Shown here one piece after another: positions 14,339 through 22,466 of a stretch of 64,000 bases of DNA. Source of the stretch: Microbacterium sp. KUDC0406 (GTDB lineage: Bacteria > Actinomycetota > Actinomycetes > Actinomycetales > Microbacteriaceae); assembly GCF_021582875.1 (NCBI RefSeq), contig NZ_CP091138.1, positions 1-64,000 of the forward strand. Direction: 5' to 3'. How positions within the stretch are numbered: position 1 is the first letter of the stretch; each line of letters begins with the position of its first letter. The position numbers and the translations under genes are program-made. A model generated the notes under the pieces. That model saw only the letters and a list, made by a program, of their open reading frames with translations. It was not told the DNA's origin and made no database searches.

Positions 14339-15706
14339 ATGCTCGTCACGGTGACCTACGAGCCGGAGCAGGGCTCCGGCGTCGACGCGAGCGTGCTCGG
14401 ATACCTGGTGCACAAGCATCCGGCGAAGCTGCAGATGTTCGAGGCGCCGGTCGGCGACATCCACGTCTTCTACCCCGAGGCGACGCCCGAGCGCTGCACA
14501 GTCGCGGTGCTGCTCGAGGTCGACCCGATCGATCTGGTGCGCAGCAAGCGCTTCCGCGGCGATGCCGGCTCGCTCGACCACTACGTCAACGACCGCCCCT
14601 ATGTCGCCTCCAGCATGCTCGCCGTCGCCCTCGGCACGGTGTTCCGCACGGCGATGACCGGGCGCAGCGACAGCTGTCCTGAGCTGGCGGCCGCGCCGCT
14701 CCCGCTGCGGATCGAGATCCCGGTCGTGTCATCCCGCGGCACGGAGGACGACCTGATCAGTCGTGTCTTCGCGCCCTGCGGGTGGGAGGTCGCAGAGCGC
14801 CGAATCCCGCTCGACGAGCAGCATCCGGAGTGGGGCGACTCGCGCTACAGCTCGGTCGTGCTGACCGGGCGGGTGCGCCTGGCCGACGCGCTGCGGCAGC
14901 TCTACGTGCTGCTGCCCGTGCTCGACGACGCCAAGCACTACTGGGTCGGCGACGATGAGATCGCCAAGCTCGAGAGAGCGGGCGAGGGATGGCTCGCCGA
15001 ACACCCGGAGCGCGAGCTGATCACCACGCGCTACCTCGTCCACCAGCGCTCGCTGCTCGCCACCGTAGACAAGGACGAGCGGCCGGCGCGCGAGACACCG
15101 CTGCGCGTGCAGCGCGCCGACGCCGTGCTCGCGGCGCTGCAGGATGCCGGCGCGCACCGCGTCGTCGACATGGGCTGCGGCCCCGGCGCCCTGCTCGCCC
15201 GCCTGCAGAAGGACCGCGCGTTCACGAAGATCGTCGGCGTGGACGTCTCGGCCCGCTCGCTCGAGCAGGCCGCCCGCGCGCTGCATCTGGACGAGGCATC
15301 CGACGCCGAGCGCGAGCGCGTCGACCTGCTGCACGGCTCGGTCGTCTATCGCGACGAGCGCCTGCGCGGCTTCGACGCGATGGTGCTGATGGAGGTCATC
15401 GAGCACGTCGAGCCCACCCGCCTGGATGCTCTGGAGGACGCTGTGTTCGCCGGCGCGGCACCGGCATCCGTCGTCATGACGACGCCCAATGCCGAGTACA
15501 ACGTGCTCTACCCCGCGCTCGCCGCGGGCGCGTTCCGGCACGACGACCACCGTTTCGAGTGGACGCGTGCGCAGTTCCGCGCGTGGGCCGACGCGGTCGC
15601 CGCGCGGCACGGCTACGCGGTCGAGCTTCGCGCCGTCGGCCCCGCGGATGCCGCGCACGGCGCCCCCACCCAGCTCGCCCTGTTCCGGAAGGACGCCGCC
15701 GCATGA
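14339..15706 (+). CDS. hen1: 3'-terminal RNA ribose 2'-O-methyltransferase Hen1
   Basis: 455 residues. The N-terminal domain (MLVTVTYEP..., LGYLVHKHPAKLQMFEAPVG, HVFYPEA) is the bacterial Hen1-specific part that binds Pnkp and activates its ligase. The C-terminal domain is an SAM methyltransferase with VVDMGCGPGALLARL and the metal-site motif EVIEHVEP. Known role: it methylates the 2'-OH at a ribotoxin cleavage site before Pnkp seals the break, making the repaired RNA resistant to a second cut. A strong GGGGGAGG lies 5 nt before ATG. The stop overlaps the pnkp start (ATGA), so the pair is one operon. Confidence 0.95.
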   Translation: MLVTVTYEPEQGSGVDASVLGYLVHKHPAKLQMFEAPVGDIHVFYPEATPERCTVAVLLEVDPIDLVRSKRFRGDAGSLDHYVNDRPYVASSMLAVALGTVFRTAMTGRSDSCPELAAAPLPLRIEIPVVSSRGTEDDLISRVFAPCGWEVAERRIPLDEQHPEWGDSRYSSVVLTGRVRLADALRQLYVLLPVLDDAKHYWVGDDEIAKLERAGEGWLAEHPERELITTRYLVHQRSLLATVDKDERPARETPLRVQRADAVLAALQDAGAHRVVDMGCGPGALLARLQKDRAFTKIVGVDVSARSLEQAARALHLDEASDAERERVDLLHGSVVYRDERLRGFDAMVLMEVIEHVEPTRLDALEDAVFAGAAPASVVMTTPNAEYNVLYPALAAGAFRHDDHRFEWTRAQFRAWADAVAARHGYAVELRAVGPADAAHGAPTQLALFRKDAAA

Positions 15707-18216
15707 GCGTCCTCACCGTCCCGCAGCTGTCGCTCGTCGTGCTCGTGGGCGCGTCGGGCTCGGGCAAGTCCACCTTCGCGCGGGAGCACTTCGGCCCCTA
15801 CGAGACCCTGTCCAGCGACATGTTCCGCGGACTCGTCGGCAACGACGAGTCCGACCAGTCCGTCACCGCTGCGGCGTTCGACGCACTGCAGTACGTCGCC
15901 GCAAAGCGGCTGGATGCCGGGCTGCTGACGGTCGTCGACGCCACGAGCGTGCAGCCGGAGGCGCGCCGCAAGCTGGTCGAGCTCGCCCGTGCCCACGACG
16001 TGCTGCCTGTCGCGATCGTGTTCGACCTGCCGATGTCGGTCAGCATCGCGCGCAACGCGGAGCGCTACGACCGTCACATCCCGGACGGTGTCGTGAAACG
16101 GCAGAACGACCAGCTGCGCCGCGGCCTGCGCCACCTCGGAAAGGAGGGGTTCCGCACCGTGCATGTCCTCCGCTCCGAGGAGGAGGTCGAAGCGGCATCC
16201 GTCGAGCGCACGCGACTGCTCACCGACCGCAGCGACGACCACGGCCCCTTCGACGTCATCGGCGACGTGCACGGATGCCGCAGCGAGCTGGAGAGCCTGC
16301 TCGGCCGGCTCGGGTACGAGATCGTCCGCGACGACCGGGGGCGTGCGATCGACGCCCGGCACCCCGAGGGGCGCCGGGTGGTCTTCCTCGGCGACCTCGT
16401 CGACCGCGGGCCGGATGTCGTCGGCGTGCTGCGACTCGTGATGGGCATGGTCGCGTCCGGTCACGCGCTCGCCGTGCCGGGCAACCACGAGGCCAAGCTC
16501 GTGCGCGCGCTGCGCGGCGCGAAGGTCACGGTCTCGCACGGGCTCGCCGAGACGCTCGCCCAGCTCGCCGGCGAGCCGGAGGAGTTCCGCGAGCAGGTGG
16601 CCTCGTTCTGCTACGACCTCGTCTCGCACCTCGTGCTGGACGACGGCAGGCTGATCGTCGCACACGCCGGTCTGAAGGAGCAGTATCACGGCCGGGCATC
16701 CGGGCGGGTGCGCGCCTTCGCGCTGTATGGCGAGACCACCGGTGAGACTGACGAGTACGGCCTGCCGGTGCGGTACCCGTGGGCGCAGGAGTACCGCGGC
16801 AGGGCCACGGTGCTCTACGGCCACACCCCGGTGCCGACGGTCGAGTGGGTGAACAACACCGCTTGCCTCGACACCGGATGCGTCTTCGGCGGCGCGCTGT
16901 CGGCGATGCGCTACCCGGAGCGCGAGGTCGTGCAGGTGCCCGCCGAGCAGGTCTGGTACGAGCCGGCGCGCCCGCTGACCCCCGCCGAGCCGGAGCGCGA
17001 CGCGAGCGTGCTTGCCCTGGACGACATCCAGGGCAAGCTGATCATCGAGACCGGCCTGCACGGACGCGTCGGCATCAAGGAGGCGCAGTCCGCCGGCGGA
17101 CTCGAGACCATGAGCCGCTGGGCCGTCGACCCTCGTCGCCTGGTCTACCTGCCTCCGACCATGTCGCCGCCGAACGCCTCCGAGCGCGAGGGCAGTCTCG
17201 AGCACCCCGATGAGGCGTTCGACTACTTCCGCAGCCAGGGCGTCACCGCCCTGATCTGCGAGGAGAAGCACATGGGCTCCCGCGCGGTCGCGCTGATCAC
17301 CCGGGAGCCGTCGCGCTTCGGCGCTCCGGAGGGCTGGCGGGGGATCGTGCACACCCGCACAGGACGCCCGTTCTTCGACGACGATGCCGCCTTCGTCAGC
17401 AGCCTGGATCGCGCCCTGGAGGATGCCGGAGTCTGGGCCGAGCTCAAGACCGACTGGGTGCTCCTCGACGGTGAGATCCTGCCGTGGTCGCTGAAGGCGG
17501 GAGACCTGATCCGCGACCTGTACGCGTCCGTGGCTGCGGCAGGCACGACGGCGACCAGCGCCGCCTCGGCTGCGCTCGCCGCGGCTGCGGCATCCGGTGT
17601 CGACGTCGCCGCGCTCGAAGAGCGGATGCGGGGCCGGCAGACGAACGCGGCGGGCTTCCGCGACGCGTACCGGCGCTACGTCGGCGTCGCCGACGAGGTG
17701 CGCTTCGCGCCGTTCCAAGTGCTCGCCGCCGGTGGCGAGACATTTGAGACCCGCGACCACGGCTGGCACCTGTCCATCGCGGACCGGCTCGCGGAGGCCG
17801 CTCCTGAGCTGGTCATGAGCACGGGGCGTCGGCGCGTCGACCTCGACGATGCGGCATCCGTGACATCCGCCGTCTCGTGGTGGGAGGAGCTCACCGCTCG
17901 CGGTGGCGAGGGGATGGTGGTGAAGCCGTTCGCCAATCTCACCCGCACCGAGAAGGGACTCGTGCAGCCGGGCGTGAAGGTGCGCGGGCGCGAGTACCTG
18001 CGCATCATCTACGGCCCCGACTACCTCGAGCCGGCGAACCTGGCGCGGCTGCGCGTGCGCGACACCGGCCACAAGCGCTCGCTCGCGGCCCGCGAGTATG
18101 CGCTCGGCATCGAGGCGCTGCACCGGTTCACCGCCGGGGAGCCGCTCTGGCGCGTGCATCAGGCCGTGTTCGGCGTGCTCGCGCTGGAGTCCGACCCGAT
18201 CGATCCGCGCCTGTAG
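15703..18216 (+). CDS. pnkp: polynucleotide kinase-phosphatase-ligase Pnkp
   Basis: 837 residues with three catalytic modules in order. The kinase P-loop GASGSGKST is at 16-24. The metallophosphoesterase has GDVHG at 187-191, GDLVDRGPD, and GNHE at 260-263. The C-terminal nucleotidyltransferase/ligase has EEKHMGSR with the predicted AMP-accepting Lys at 522, and GGEGMVVKPF. Together these heal 5'-OH and 2',3'-cyclic phosphate ends and seal them, with Hen1 as partner. Size fits the clostridial enzyme (about 870). All key residues are present, so it is predicted active. No toxin gene is next to it. Confidence 0.96.
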   Translation: MSVLTVPQLSLVVLVGASGSGKSTFAREHFGPYETLSSDMFRGLVGNDESDQSVTAAAFDALQYVAAKRLDAGLLTVVDATSVQPEARRKLVELARAHDVLPVAIVFDLPMSVSIARNAERYDRHIPDGVVKRQNDQLRRGLRHLGKEGFRTVHVLRSEEEVEAASVERTRLLTDRSDDHGPFDVIGDVHGCRSELESLLGRLGYEIVRDDRGRAIDARHPEGRRVVFLGDLVDRGPDVVGVLRLVMGMVASGHALAVPGNHEAKLVRALRGAKVTVSHGLAETLAQLAGEPEEFREQVASFCYDLVSHLVLDDGRLIVAHAGLKEQYHGRASGRVRAFALYGETTGETDEYGLPVRYPWAQEYRGRATVLYGHTPVPTVEWVNNTACLDTGCVFGGALSAMRYPEREVVQVPAEQVWYEPARPLTPAEPERDASVLALDDIQGKLIIETGLHGRVGIKEAQSAGGLETMSRWAVDPRRLVYLPPTMSPPNASEREGSLEHPDEAFDYFRSQGVTALICEEKHMGSRAVALITREPSRFGAPEGWRGIVHTRTGRPFFDDDAAFVSSLDRALEDAGVWAELKTDWVLLDGEILPWSLKAGDLIRDLYASVAAAGTTATSAASAALAAAAASGVDVAALEERMRGRQTNAAGFRDAYRRYVGVADEVRFAPFQVLAAGGETFETRDHGWHLSIADRLAEAAPELVMSTGRRRVDLDDAASVTSAVSWWEELTARGGEGMVVKPFANLTRTEKGLVQPGVKVRGREYLRIIYGPDYLEPANLARLRVRDTGHKRSLAAREYALGIEALHRFTAGEPLWRVHQAVFGVLALESDPIDPRL

Positions 18217-18226
18217 TCAGGGGTGA

Positions 18227-18239
18227 TAGGTTTGCACGC
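18227..18239 (+). promoter_or_regulatory. -10 box placing transcription start on a leaderless ATG
   Basis: TAGGTT at 18227-18232 fits TAnnnT and lies exactly 7 nt before the ATG at 18240, the spacing seen at leaderless actinobacterial genes. No clear -35 box is visible; the upstream region lies at the end of pnkp. Confidence 0.5.
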
Positions 18240-18299
18240 ATGAACACCCGTCGGTATGCGTATTTCGAGTCGGCTCTGGAGGAGCCGGCGCAGATCTAG
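18240..18299 (+). CDS. aromatic-amino-acid leader peptide for DAHP synthase
   Basis: 19 codons, MNTRRYAYFESALEEPAQI. Three of four consecutive codons are aromatic (Tyr-Ala-Tyr-Phe, residues 6-9), unlikely by chance directly before a DAHP synthase. It sits at a leaderless -10 box and is followed by mutually exclusive hairpins ending in a terminator-like stem. By analogy with trp-type attenuation, stalling at scarce Tyr/Phe-tRNA would let transcription continue into the synthase gene. A comparable leader peptide is, as I recall, described before aroF in Corynebacterium glutamicum. Confidence 0.75.
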   Translation: MNTRRYAYFESALEEPAQI

Positions 18300-18366
18300 C
18301 GCGCACCGACCTCTTCCAGAGCCGACAAAGGCAGAGCGAATGCTCTGCCTTTCGCCGTTTTCGGCG
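18269..18366 (+). terminator. attenuator hairpins before DAHP synthase
   Basis: Segment 1 (GTCGGCTCTGGA, 18269-18280, inside the leader peptide gene) pairs perfectly with segment 2 (TCCAGAGCCGAC, 18315-18326). Immediately after come segments 3 and 4: AAAGGCAGAGC (18327-18337) and GCTCTGCCTTT (18342-18352), an 11-bp stem with GAAT loop, then CGCCG-TTTT-CGGCG. CAGAGC occurs in segments 2 and 3, and GCTCTG in 1 and 4, so 2:4 pairing can compete with 3:4. A ribosome stalled on the YAYF codons would cover segment 1 and favour the alternative fold. Confidence 0.7.
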
Positions 18367-18416
18367 GGCTCTGCTCTCGGGTCCGTCCGGAATCCACCCA
18401 GAACAGGACAGGATCC

Positions 18417-19529
18417 ATGCCCACACTCGACGCCACCTCCGATCTGCACACCTCTGATCTGCACGTCGCCGGATTCACCACCATCCCGTCGCCCGCACAG
18501 GTACTCGCCGAGCATCCGGCGGGCGACGACGCGGCCGCGCTCGTCGCGCGCACCCGTGACGAGGTGCGCGCGATCATGTCGGGCGAGGATGATCGGCTGC
18601 TCGTCGTGGTCGGGCCGTGCTCGATCCACGACCCGGATGCCGGGCTCGAGTACGCCTCCCGGCTGACGCGCGAGGCTTCGCTGTTCGGCGACGACCTGCT
18701 GATCGTGATGCGCACGTACTTCGAGAAGCCGCGCACGACCGTGGGGTGGAAGGGGCTCATCAACGATCCGCACCTCGACGGCAGCCACGACATCGCCACC
18801 GGGCTGCGCCAGGCGCGCGGCTTCCTGCGCGACGTCGTCGAGCTGGGGATGCCGTGCGCGACGGAGTTCCTCGAGATGATCAGCCCGCAGTACATCGCCG
18901 ACCTCGTCACGTGGGGTGCGATCGGCGCGCGCACCACCGAGAGCCAGCTGCACCGCCAGCTCGCCTCGGGCCTGTCGATGCCGATCGGGTTCAAGAACGG
19001 CACCGACGGCGGGCTGCAGGTGGCGCTGGACGCCGCGGTCGCGGCATCCGCTCCGCAGGCGTTCCTCGGGATCGACGCGGACGGGCGGGCGAGCCTGGTG
19101 GCCACGACCGGGAATCCCGACACGTCGGTGATCCTGCGCGGCGGCGCCGACGGTCCGAACTACGGAGCCGAGCACGTCGGCCGGGCCGCACAGCGGCTGG
19201 CCGCGGCGGGTGCCTGCGACCGGCTGATCATCGACGCGAGCCATAGCAACAGCGGCAAGGACCACCTGCGGCAGGCCGTCGTGGTGTCGGAGCTGGCAGC
19301 GCAGATCGCCGCGGAAGGGCGGGCGATCGGCGGCGTGATGATGGAGAGCAACCTCGTCGCCGGCGCGCAGAGGCTCGACGTGACGGCAGGCCCGGCCGGG
19401 CTGGTGCGCGGGCAGAGCGTGACGGATGCCTGCATGGGCTGGGACGTCACGGTCGAGGCGCTGGACCAGCTGGCGGACGGAGTGAGAAAGCGGCGGAACC
19501 TCACCTCGGGTGGCGCTCCGCGGCAGTAG
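18417..19529 (+). CDS. aroF: 3-deoxy-D-arabino-heptulosonate-7-phosphate (DAHP) synthase, type I
   Basis: 370 residues. It condenses phosphoenolpyruvate and erythrose-4-phosphate, the first step of the shikimate pathway. Seen: VVVGPCSIHDPDAGLEYASRL, MRTYFEKPRTTVGWKGLINDP, GARTTESQLHRQLASGLSMPIGFKNGTDG and IIDASHSNSGKDH, all signatures of the E. coli AroF/G/H class. The unit lies behind a leader peptide and attenuator, so it is probably the Tyr/Phe-responsive isozyme. The symbol aroF follows corynebacterial usage; which allosteric effector it binds is not decided by sequence. Confidence 0.93.
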   Translation: MPTLDATSDLHTSDLHVAGFTTIPSPAQVLAEHPAGDDAAALVARTRDEVRAIMSGEDDRLLVVVGPCSIHDPDAGLEYASRLTREASLFGDDLLIVMRTYFEKPRTTVGWKGLINDPHLDGSHDIATGLRQARGFLRDVVELGMPCATEFLEMISPQYIADLVTWGAIGARTTESQLHRQLASGLSMPIGFKNGTDGGLQVALDAAVAASAPQAFLGIDADGRASLVATTGNPDTSVILRGGADGPNYGAEHVGRAAQRLAAAGACDRLIIDASHSNSGKDHLRQAVVVSELAAQIAAEGRAIGGVMMESNLVAGAQRLDVTAGPAGLVRGQSVTDACMGWDVTVEALDQLADGVRKRRNLTSGGAPRQ

Positions 19530-19632
19530 TCCGGCCGCGCTCGGTACTCGCTCATGGCGAAGTTCTCGGCCTCCTGGGAGCTTCGCCGAGCGGGCGGACC
19601 CGGGGAGCCTCGCCGTGATTGCTCGCTGCCTC

Positions 19633-19663
19633 TTGACGGGGAGGTTCTGGAGGCGCTCAATAG
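19633..19663 (+). promoter_or_regulatory. putative promoter of the ICL/PEP-mutase gene
   Basis: TTGACG (19633-19638) is followed after about 17-19 nt by a weak -10 (TCAATA/CAATAG, 19657-19663). A purine-rich AAGGGGA precedes the ATG at 19692. The spacing is acceptable but the -10 is poor. Confidence 0.4.
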
Positions 19664-19691
19664 ACGGGGGGAGCGTCTGACAAGGGGACTG

Positions 19692-20519
19692 ATGGACGTC
19701 GCTGACAGGCAGGGCGCCGCAGAGCGCGCGGCTGCTCTCATGGAACTGCACAAGGGGTCCGGCTTTCTGATCCCGAACGCGTGGGATGCGGGTTCGGCGC
19801 GCATTCTGGAGCAGATGGGCTTCCCGGCGATCGCCACGACGAGCGCCGGCATCGCGTGGTCGTGCGGCATGCCCGACGGCGGCCCGATGGGGCCGGATGC
19901 GATGTTCGAGCACCTGGTCGCGATCGTCGGCGCCGTGCGCGTCCCCGTGTCCGCCGACCTCGAGGCCGGTTACGGCGAGACCCCCGATGACGTCGGTTTC
20001 ACCGTCGCCCGTGCTGCCGAGATCGGACTCGCCGGCGGCAATCTCGAGGACGCGATGGGCGGGGAGCTGCTGGATGCCGGCGCTGCGGCGGAACGGATCG
20101 CCGCGGCGCGCGACGCGGCCCCCGCCGGAACGTTCGTGATCAACGCGCGCACCGACGCCTTCTTCTCGTCGTTCGAGGGCGACCCCGTCGCAGAGGCCGT
20201 GGATCGCGCCTCCCGTTACATCGAGGCCGGCGCGGACTGCGTCTTCGTGCCCGGCGTGCGGGATGCCGAGACGATCCGTCGCCTGGCATCCGAGATCCCG
20301 GCTCCGCTGAACATGGTCGCCGGTCTCACCGCTCCCGTACTCGATGCGCCGACGCTGTTCTCGCTCGGCGTCGTGCGCGTGAGCGTCGGAGGAAGCATCG
20401 CCAGGGCGGCGTTCAGCGCGGTCGAGAAGGCGGCGAGGGAACTGTTCGAGACGGGTACGCTCGACTTCCTCGACGGCGCGGCGACGTACGGGGATCTGCA
20501 GCAGAGGTTCGGTGGCTGA
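19692..20519 (+). CDS. isocitrate lyase / PEP mutase superfamily protein
   Basis: 275 residues. Seen: FLIPNAWDAGSARILEQMGFPAIATTSAG at the N-terminus, PVSADLEAGYGE (metal/substrate loop) and GGNLED. This TIM-barrel family includes PEP mutase, phosphonopyruvate hydrolase, methylisocitrate lyase and oxaloacetate decarboxylases. The KKCGH motif of isocitrate lyase is absent, so it is not the glyoxylate-shunt enzyme. The exact reaction is unknown. The start with AAGGGG 4-9 nt upstream is chosen over a longer frame. It is followed 3 nt later by the macro-domain gene, so the two are likely co-transcribed. Confidence 0.82.
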   Translation: MDVADRQGAAERAAALMELHKGSGFLIPNAWDAGSARILEQMGFPAIATTSAGIAWSCGMPDGGPMGPDAMFEHLVAIVGAVRVPVSADLEAGYGETPDDVGFTVARAAEIGLAGGNLEDAMGGELLDAGAAAERIAAARDAAPAGTFVINARTDAFFSSFEGDPVAEAVDRASRYIEAGADCVFVPGVRDAETIRRLASEIPAPLNMVAGLTAPVLDAPTLFSLGVVRVSVGGSIARAAFSAVEKAARELFETGTLDFLDGAATYGDLQQRFGG

Positions 20520-20522
20520 TCG

Positions 20523-21035
20523 ATGACCGAACTCAGCGTCGTCCTGGGCGACATCACAGCACAGCGTGTCGACGTGATTGTCAACGCGGCGAACAACGCG
20601 ATGCGCGGCGGCGGGGGTGTCGACGGTGCGATCCATGCCGCGGGCGGGCCTGCCGTCCTGCAGGACTGCATCGCCCGCTTCCCGGACGGGCTCGCGACGG
20701 GTGATGCCGGCTGGACGACCGCCGGAGATCTGCCCGCCCGCTGGGTCGTGCACACGGTCGGACCCGACTGGAACGCCGGGCAGCGCGACAGGGTGCAGCT
20801 GCAGTCCTGCTACCGGCGCGCTCTGGAGGTGGCGGACGAGCTCGGCGCCCAAAGCATCGCCTTCCCGCTGATCAGCGCAGGCGTGTACGGCTGGCCGAAG
20901 GCGGATGCGATCGACGCGGCGATCGGCACGATCCTCTCGACCCCGACCGCGGTGGAGGCAGCCCGCATCGTCGCCCTCGACGAGAGCACGCATCGACAGG
21001 TGCAGGAGGCGCTGGACGCGCGAGGAACCGGCTAG
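20523..21035 (+). CDS. macro-domain ADP-ribose hydrolase (O-acetyl-ADP-ribose deacetylase-like)
   Basis: 170 residues forming a single macro domain. VLGDITAQRVDVIVNAANNAMRGGGGVDGAIHAAGG carries the ADP-ribose-binding Asp, the NAAN motif and the GGGVDGAIH loop. PLISAGVYGWPKADAI is the second phosphate loop. Family enzymes such as YmdB remove the acetyl group from O-acetyl-ADP-ribose or hydrolyse ADP-ribose esters. A Gly-rich active-site loop close to YmdB supports enzymatic activity. It is probably translated from the same transcript as the preceding gene. Confidence 0.9.
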   Translation: MTELSVVLGDITAQRVDVIVNAANNAMRGGGGVDGAIHAAGGPAVLQDCIARFPDGLATGDAGWTTAGDLPARWVVHTVGPDWNAGQRDRVQLQSCYRRALEVADELGAQSIAFPLISAGVYGWPKADAIDAAIGTILSTPTAVEAARIVALDESTHRQVQEALDARGTG

Positions 21036-21058
21036 ACCTACCCGTGCCCGGCGCGGCC

Positions 21059-21097
21059 GTCAAGCCCCGTGCGGCCCGTTCCCGACCGGGCGATGAT
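21059..21097 (+). promoter_or_regulatory. GTCAAG-N27-GATGAT bipartite promoter element
   Basis: GTCAAG (continuing CCCC) at 21059-21064, then 27 nt to GATGAT at 21092-21097, 29 nt before the GTG of the haem-oxygenase-like gene. It is one of the recurring elements described in the findings. Confidence 0.45.
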
Positions 21098-21125
21098 CGG
21101 TGATCGACGATCCGAGGAGGACCAG

Positions 21126-22466
21126 GTGACCGTACTCTCCGACATCCCTGAAACGACGACGATCCCGATCGGGGCCCGCGGCCCGCTGAGCCTGCTCGTG
21201 CTCGACCGGCTGTCCGATGACGGCGAAGAGCCCGCAGCGGACGACCAGAGCGTCATCCTCGCTCAGGAGCTGACCTCGGCCAGCCGCGACCTGGTGCACG
21301 ACGACGACCTGCAGCTGTCCCTCTTCCTGCTCTACGCCTCGCACTACGGATCGGTTCCGGGCCTGGACGCCGACCGGGAATGGGACGGCGAGCTCCTCGG
21401 CATCCGCCGGGTCGTGGAGGACGCCTTCGAAGCCGACCTGCGACGCCGCGTCGCTGTGCCGGAGCTGCCGGAGCCGAGCGCTCCCGCCGTCGCTGAGGCG
21501 CTGTTCGCGCTGACCGGGGAGGACGGCGGGCCGAGCCTGGCGCGCTTCGTCGCGAAGAAGGCGGATGCCGGTCAGGCGCGCGAGTTCCTCGTGCACCGCT
21601 CGATCTACACGCTGCGCGAGGCCGATCCGCACAGCTGGGCCATCCCGCGACTGACCGGCAGAGCGAAGGCGGCGCTCGTGGAGATCCAGTCCGACGAGTA
21701 CGGCGGGGGACGGCCGGAACGCGTGCACGCCGAGCTCTTCGCCGCGGCCATGCGCGGCGCAGGACTGGACGACGCCTACGGCGCGTACGTCGACGACGTC
21801 CCCGCTGTGACGCTGGCCTCGATGAACACGATGTCGCTGTTCGGGCTGAACCGACGGCTGCTGGGCGCGATCGTCGGCCACCTCGCCGCGTTCGAGATGA
21901 CCTCGTCGATCCCGAGCCGGTTCTACTCCCAGGGGCTTGCCCGCCTCGGTTTCGGCGCCGACGTCACCGGCTACTACGACGAGCACGTCGAGGCCGACGC
22001 CGTGCACGAGCAGATCGCCGGGCACGACCTTGCCGGCGCACTCGCCGAGGACCGGCCGGACCTGCTTCCCGACATCCTCTTCGGCGCCGCCGCATGCCTG
22101 GCTGCGGACGGCTGGGTCGCGGAGCGGATCCTCGGATGCTGGGAGGCGGGGGTGTCGTCGCTCCGCGGCGACGGAGAAGAGGCGCGTCATGAACCCGTCG
22201 ACGATCACCGCCTATCCGAACGGGCCGCTGCTCGTGCGCGGTCCGTTCGAGCTTCAGGGCGAAGACGGCGAGCGGATCCCGCAGCACCGTCGCACCATTG
22301 CGCTGTGCCGCTGCGGGCTCTCCGCGATCAAGCCGCTCTGCGACGGATCGCACAAGGCGGCGGGCTTCCGCACCGACTGACCGGAGTGCTCAGGCCTCGG
22401 CCGGCTCGGCGGTCCGCTCGACCGGATTCCGGCGGATGCCGATCCATGACACGACGCCGCCCGTGA
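21126..22466 (+). CDS. iron-containing redox enzyme, haem-oxygenase-like fold, with abnormal C-terminal run-on
   Basis: The first ~350 residues match the iron-containing redox enzyme (Haem_oxygenas_2-like) family of helical non-haem iron proteins: YASHYGSVPGLDADREWDGELL, VHRSIYTLREADPHSWAIPRL, EIQSDEYGGGRPERVHAELF, AAFEMTSSIPSRFY, YYDEHVEADAVHEQ. The His/Glu spacing fits the metal ligands. GTG with GAGGAGG upstream is the chosen start. After about codon 350 (SSLRGDGEE) the frame runs on through the whole CDGSH gene as an Arg-rich tail that looks non-native. A single missing base just before 22190 would restore a TGA overlapping the CDGSH ATG. Confidence 0.75.
   Translation: MTVLSDIPETTTIPIGARGPLSLLVLDRLSDDGEEPAADDQSVILAQELTSASRDLVHDDDLQLSLFLLYASHYGSVPGLDADREWDGELLGIRRVVEDAFEADLRRRVAVPELPEPSAPAVAEALFALTGEDGGPSLARFVAKKADAGQAREFLVHRSIYTLREADPHSWAIPRLTGRAKAALVEIQSDEYGGGRPERVHAELFAAAMRGAGLDDAYGAYVDDVPAVTLASMNTMSLFGLNRRLLGAIVGHLAAFEMTSSIPSRFYSQGLARLGFGADVTGYYDEHVEADAVHEQIAGHDLAGALAEDRPDLLPDILFGAAACLAADGWVAERILGCWEAGVSSLRGDGEEARHEPVDDHRLSERAAARARSVRASGRRRRADPAAPSHHCAVPLRALRDQAALRRIAQGGGLPHRLTGVLRPRPARRSARPDSGGCRSMTRRRP
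22189..22380 (+). CDS. CDGSH iron-sulfur domain protein
   Basis: 63 residues. The CDGSH signature is intact: CRCGLSAIKPLCDGSH, giving Cys-Cys-Cys-His ligation of a [2Fe-2S] cluster (mitoNEET type). Such small bacterial proteins are electron or cluster carriers in the cytosol. It is embedded in the 3' end of the preceding reading frame, or overlaps its true stop by ATGA, and is the natural redox partner of the haem-oxygenase-like protein by gene order. The RBS-like GAGAAGAGG precedes the ATG. Confidence 0.88.
   Translation: MNPSTITAYPNGPLLVRGPFELQGEDGERIPQHRRTIALCRCGLSAIKPLCDGSHKAAGFRTD

Noticed and set aside
14989..15702. In-frame N-terminal extension of pnkp into hen1
   Set aside because: The extension is the out-of-frame reading of hen1; the ATGA overlap at 15703 gives a normal Pnkp start 15 codons before the P-loop.
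15613..18159. Long minus-strand open frame opposite pnkp (about 850 codons)
   Set aside because: A shadow of pnkp: no motif, biased composition and no RBS.
18159..20993. Very long open frame on the minus strand opposite aroF, the ICL-like and macro-domain genes (about 940 codons)
   Set aside because: It is antisense to three well-supported genes, has no recognisable domain, and is Arg/His/Asp-rich as expected from high-GC antisense frames.
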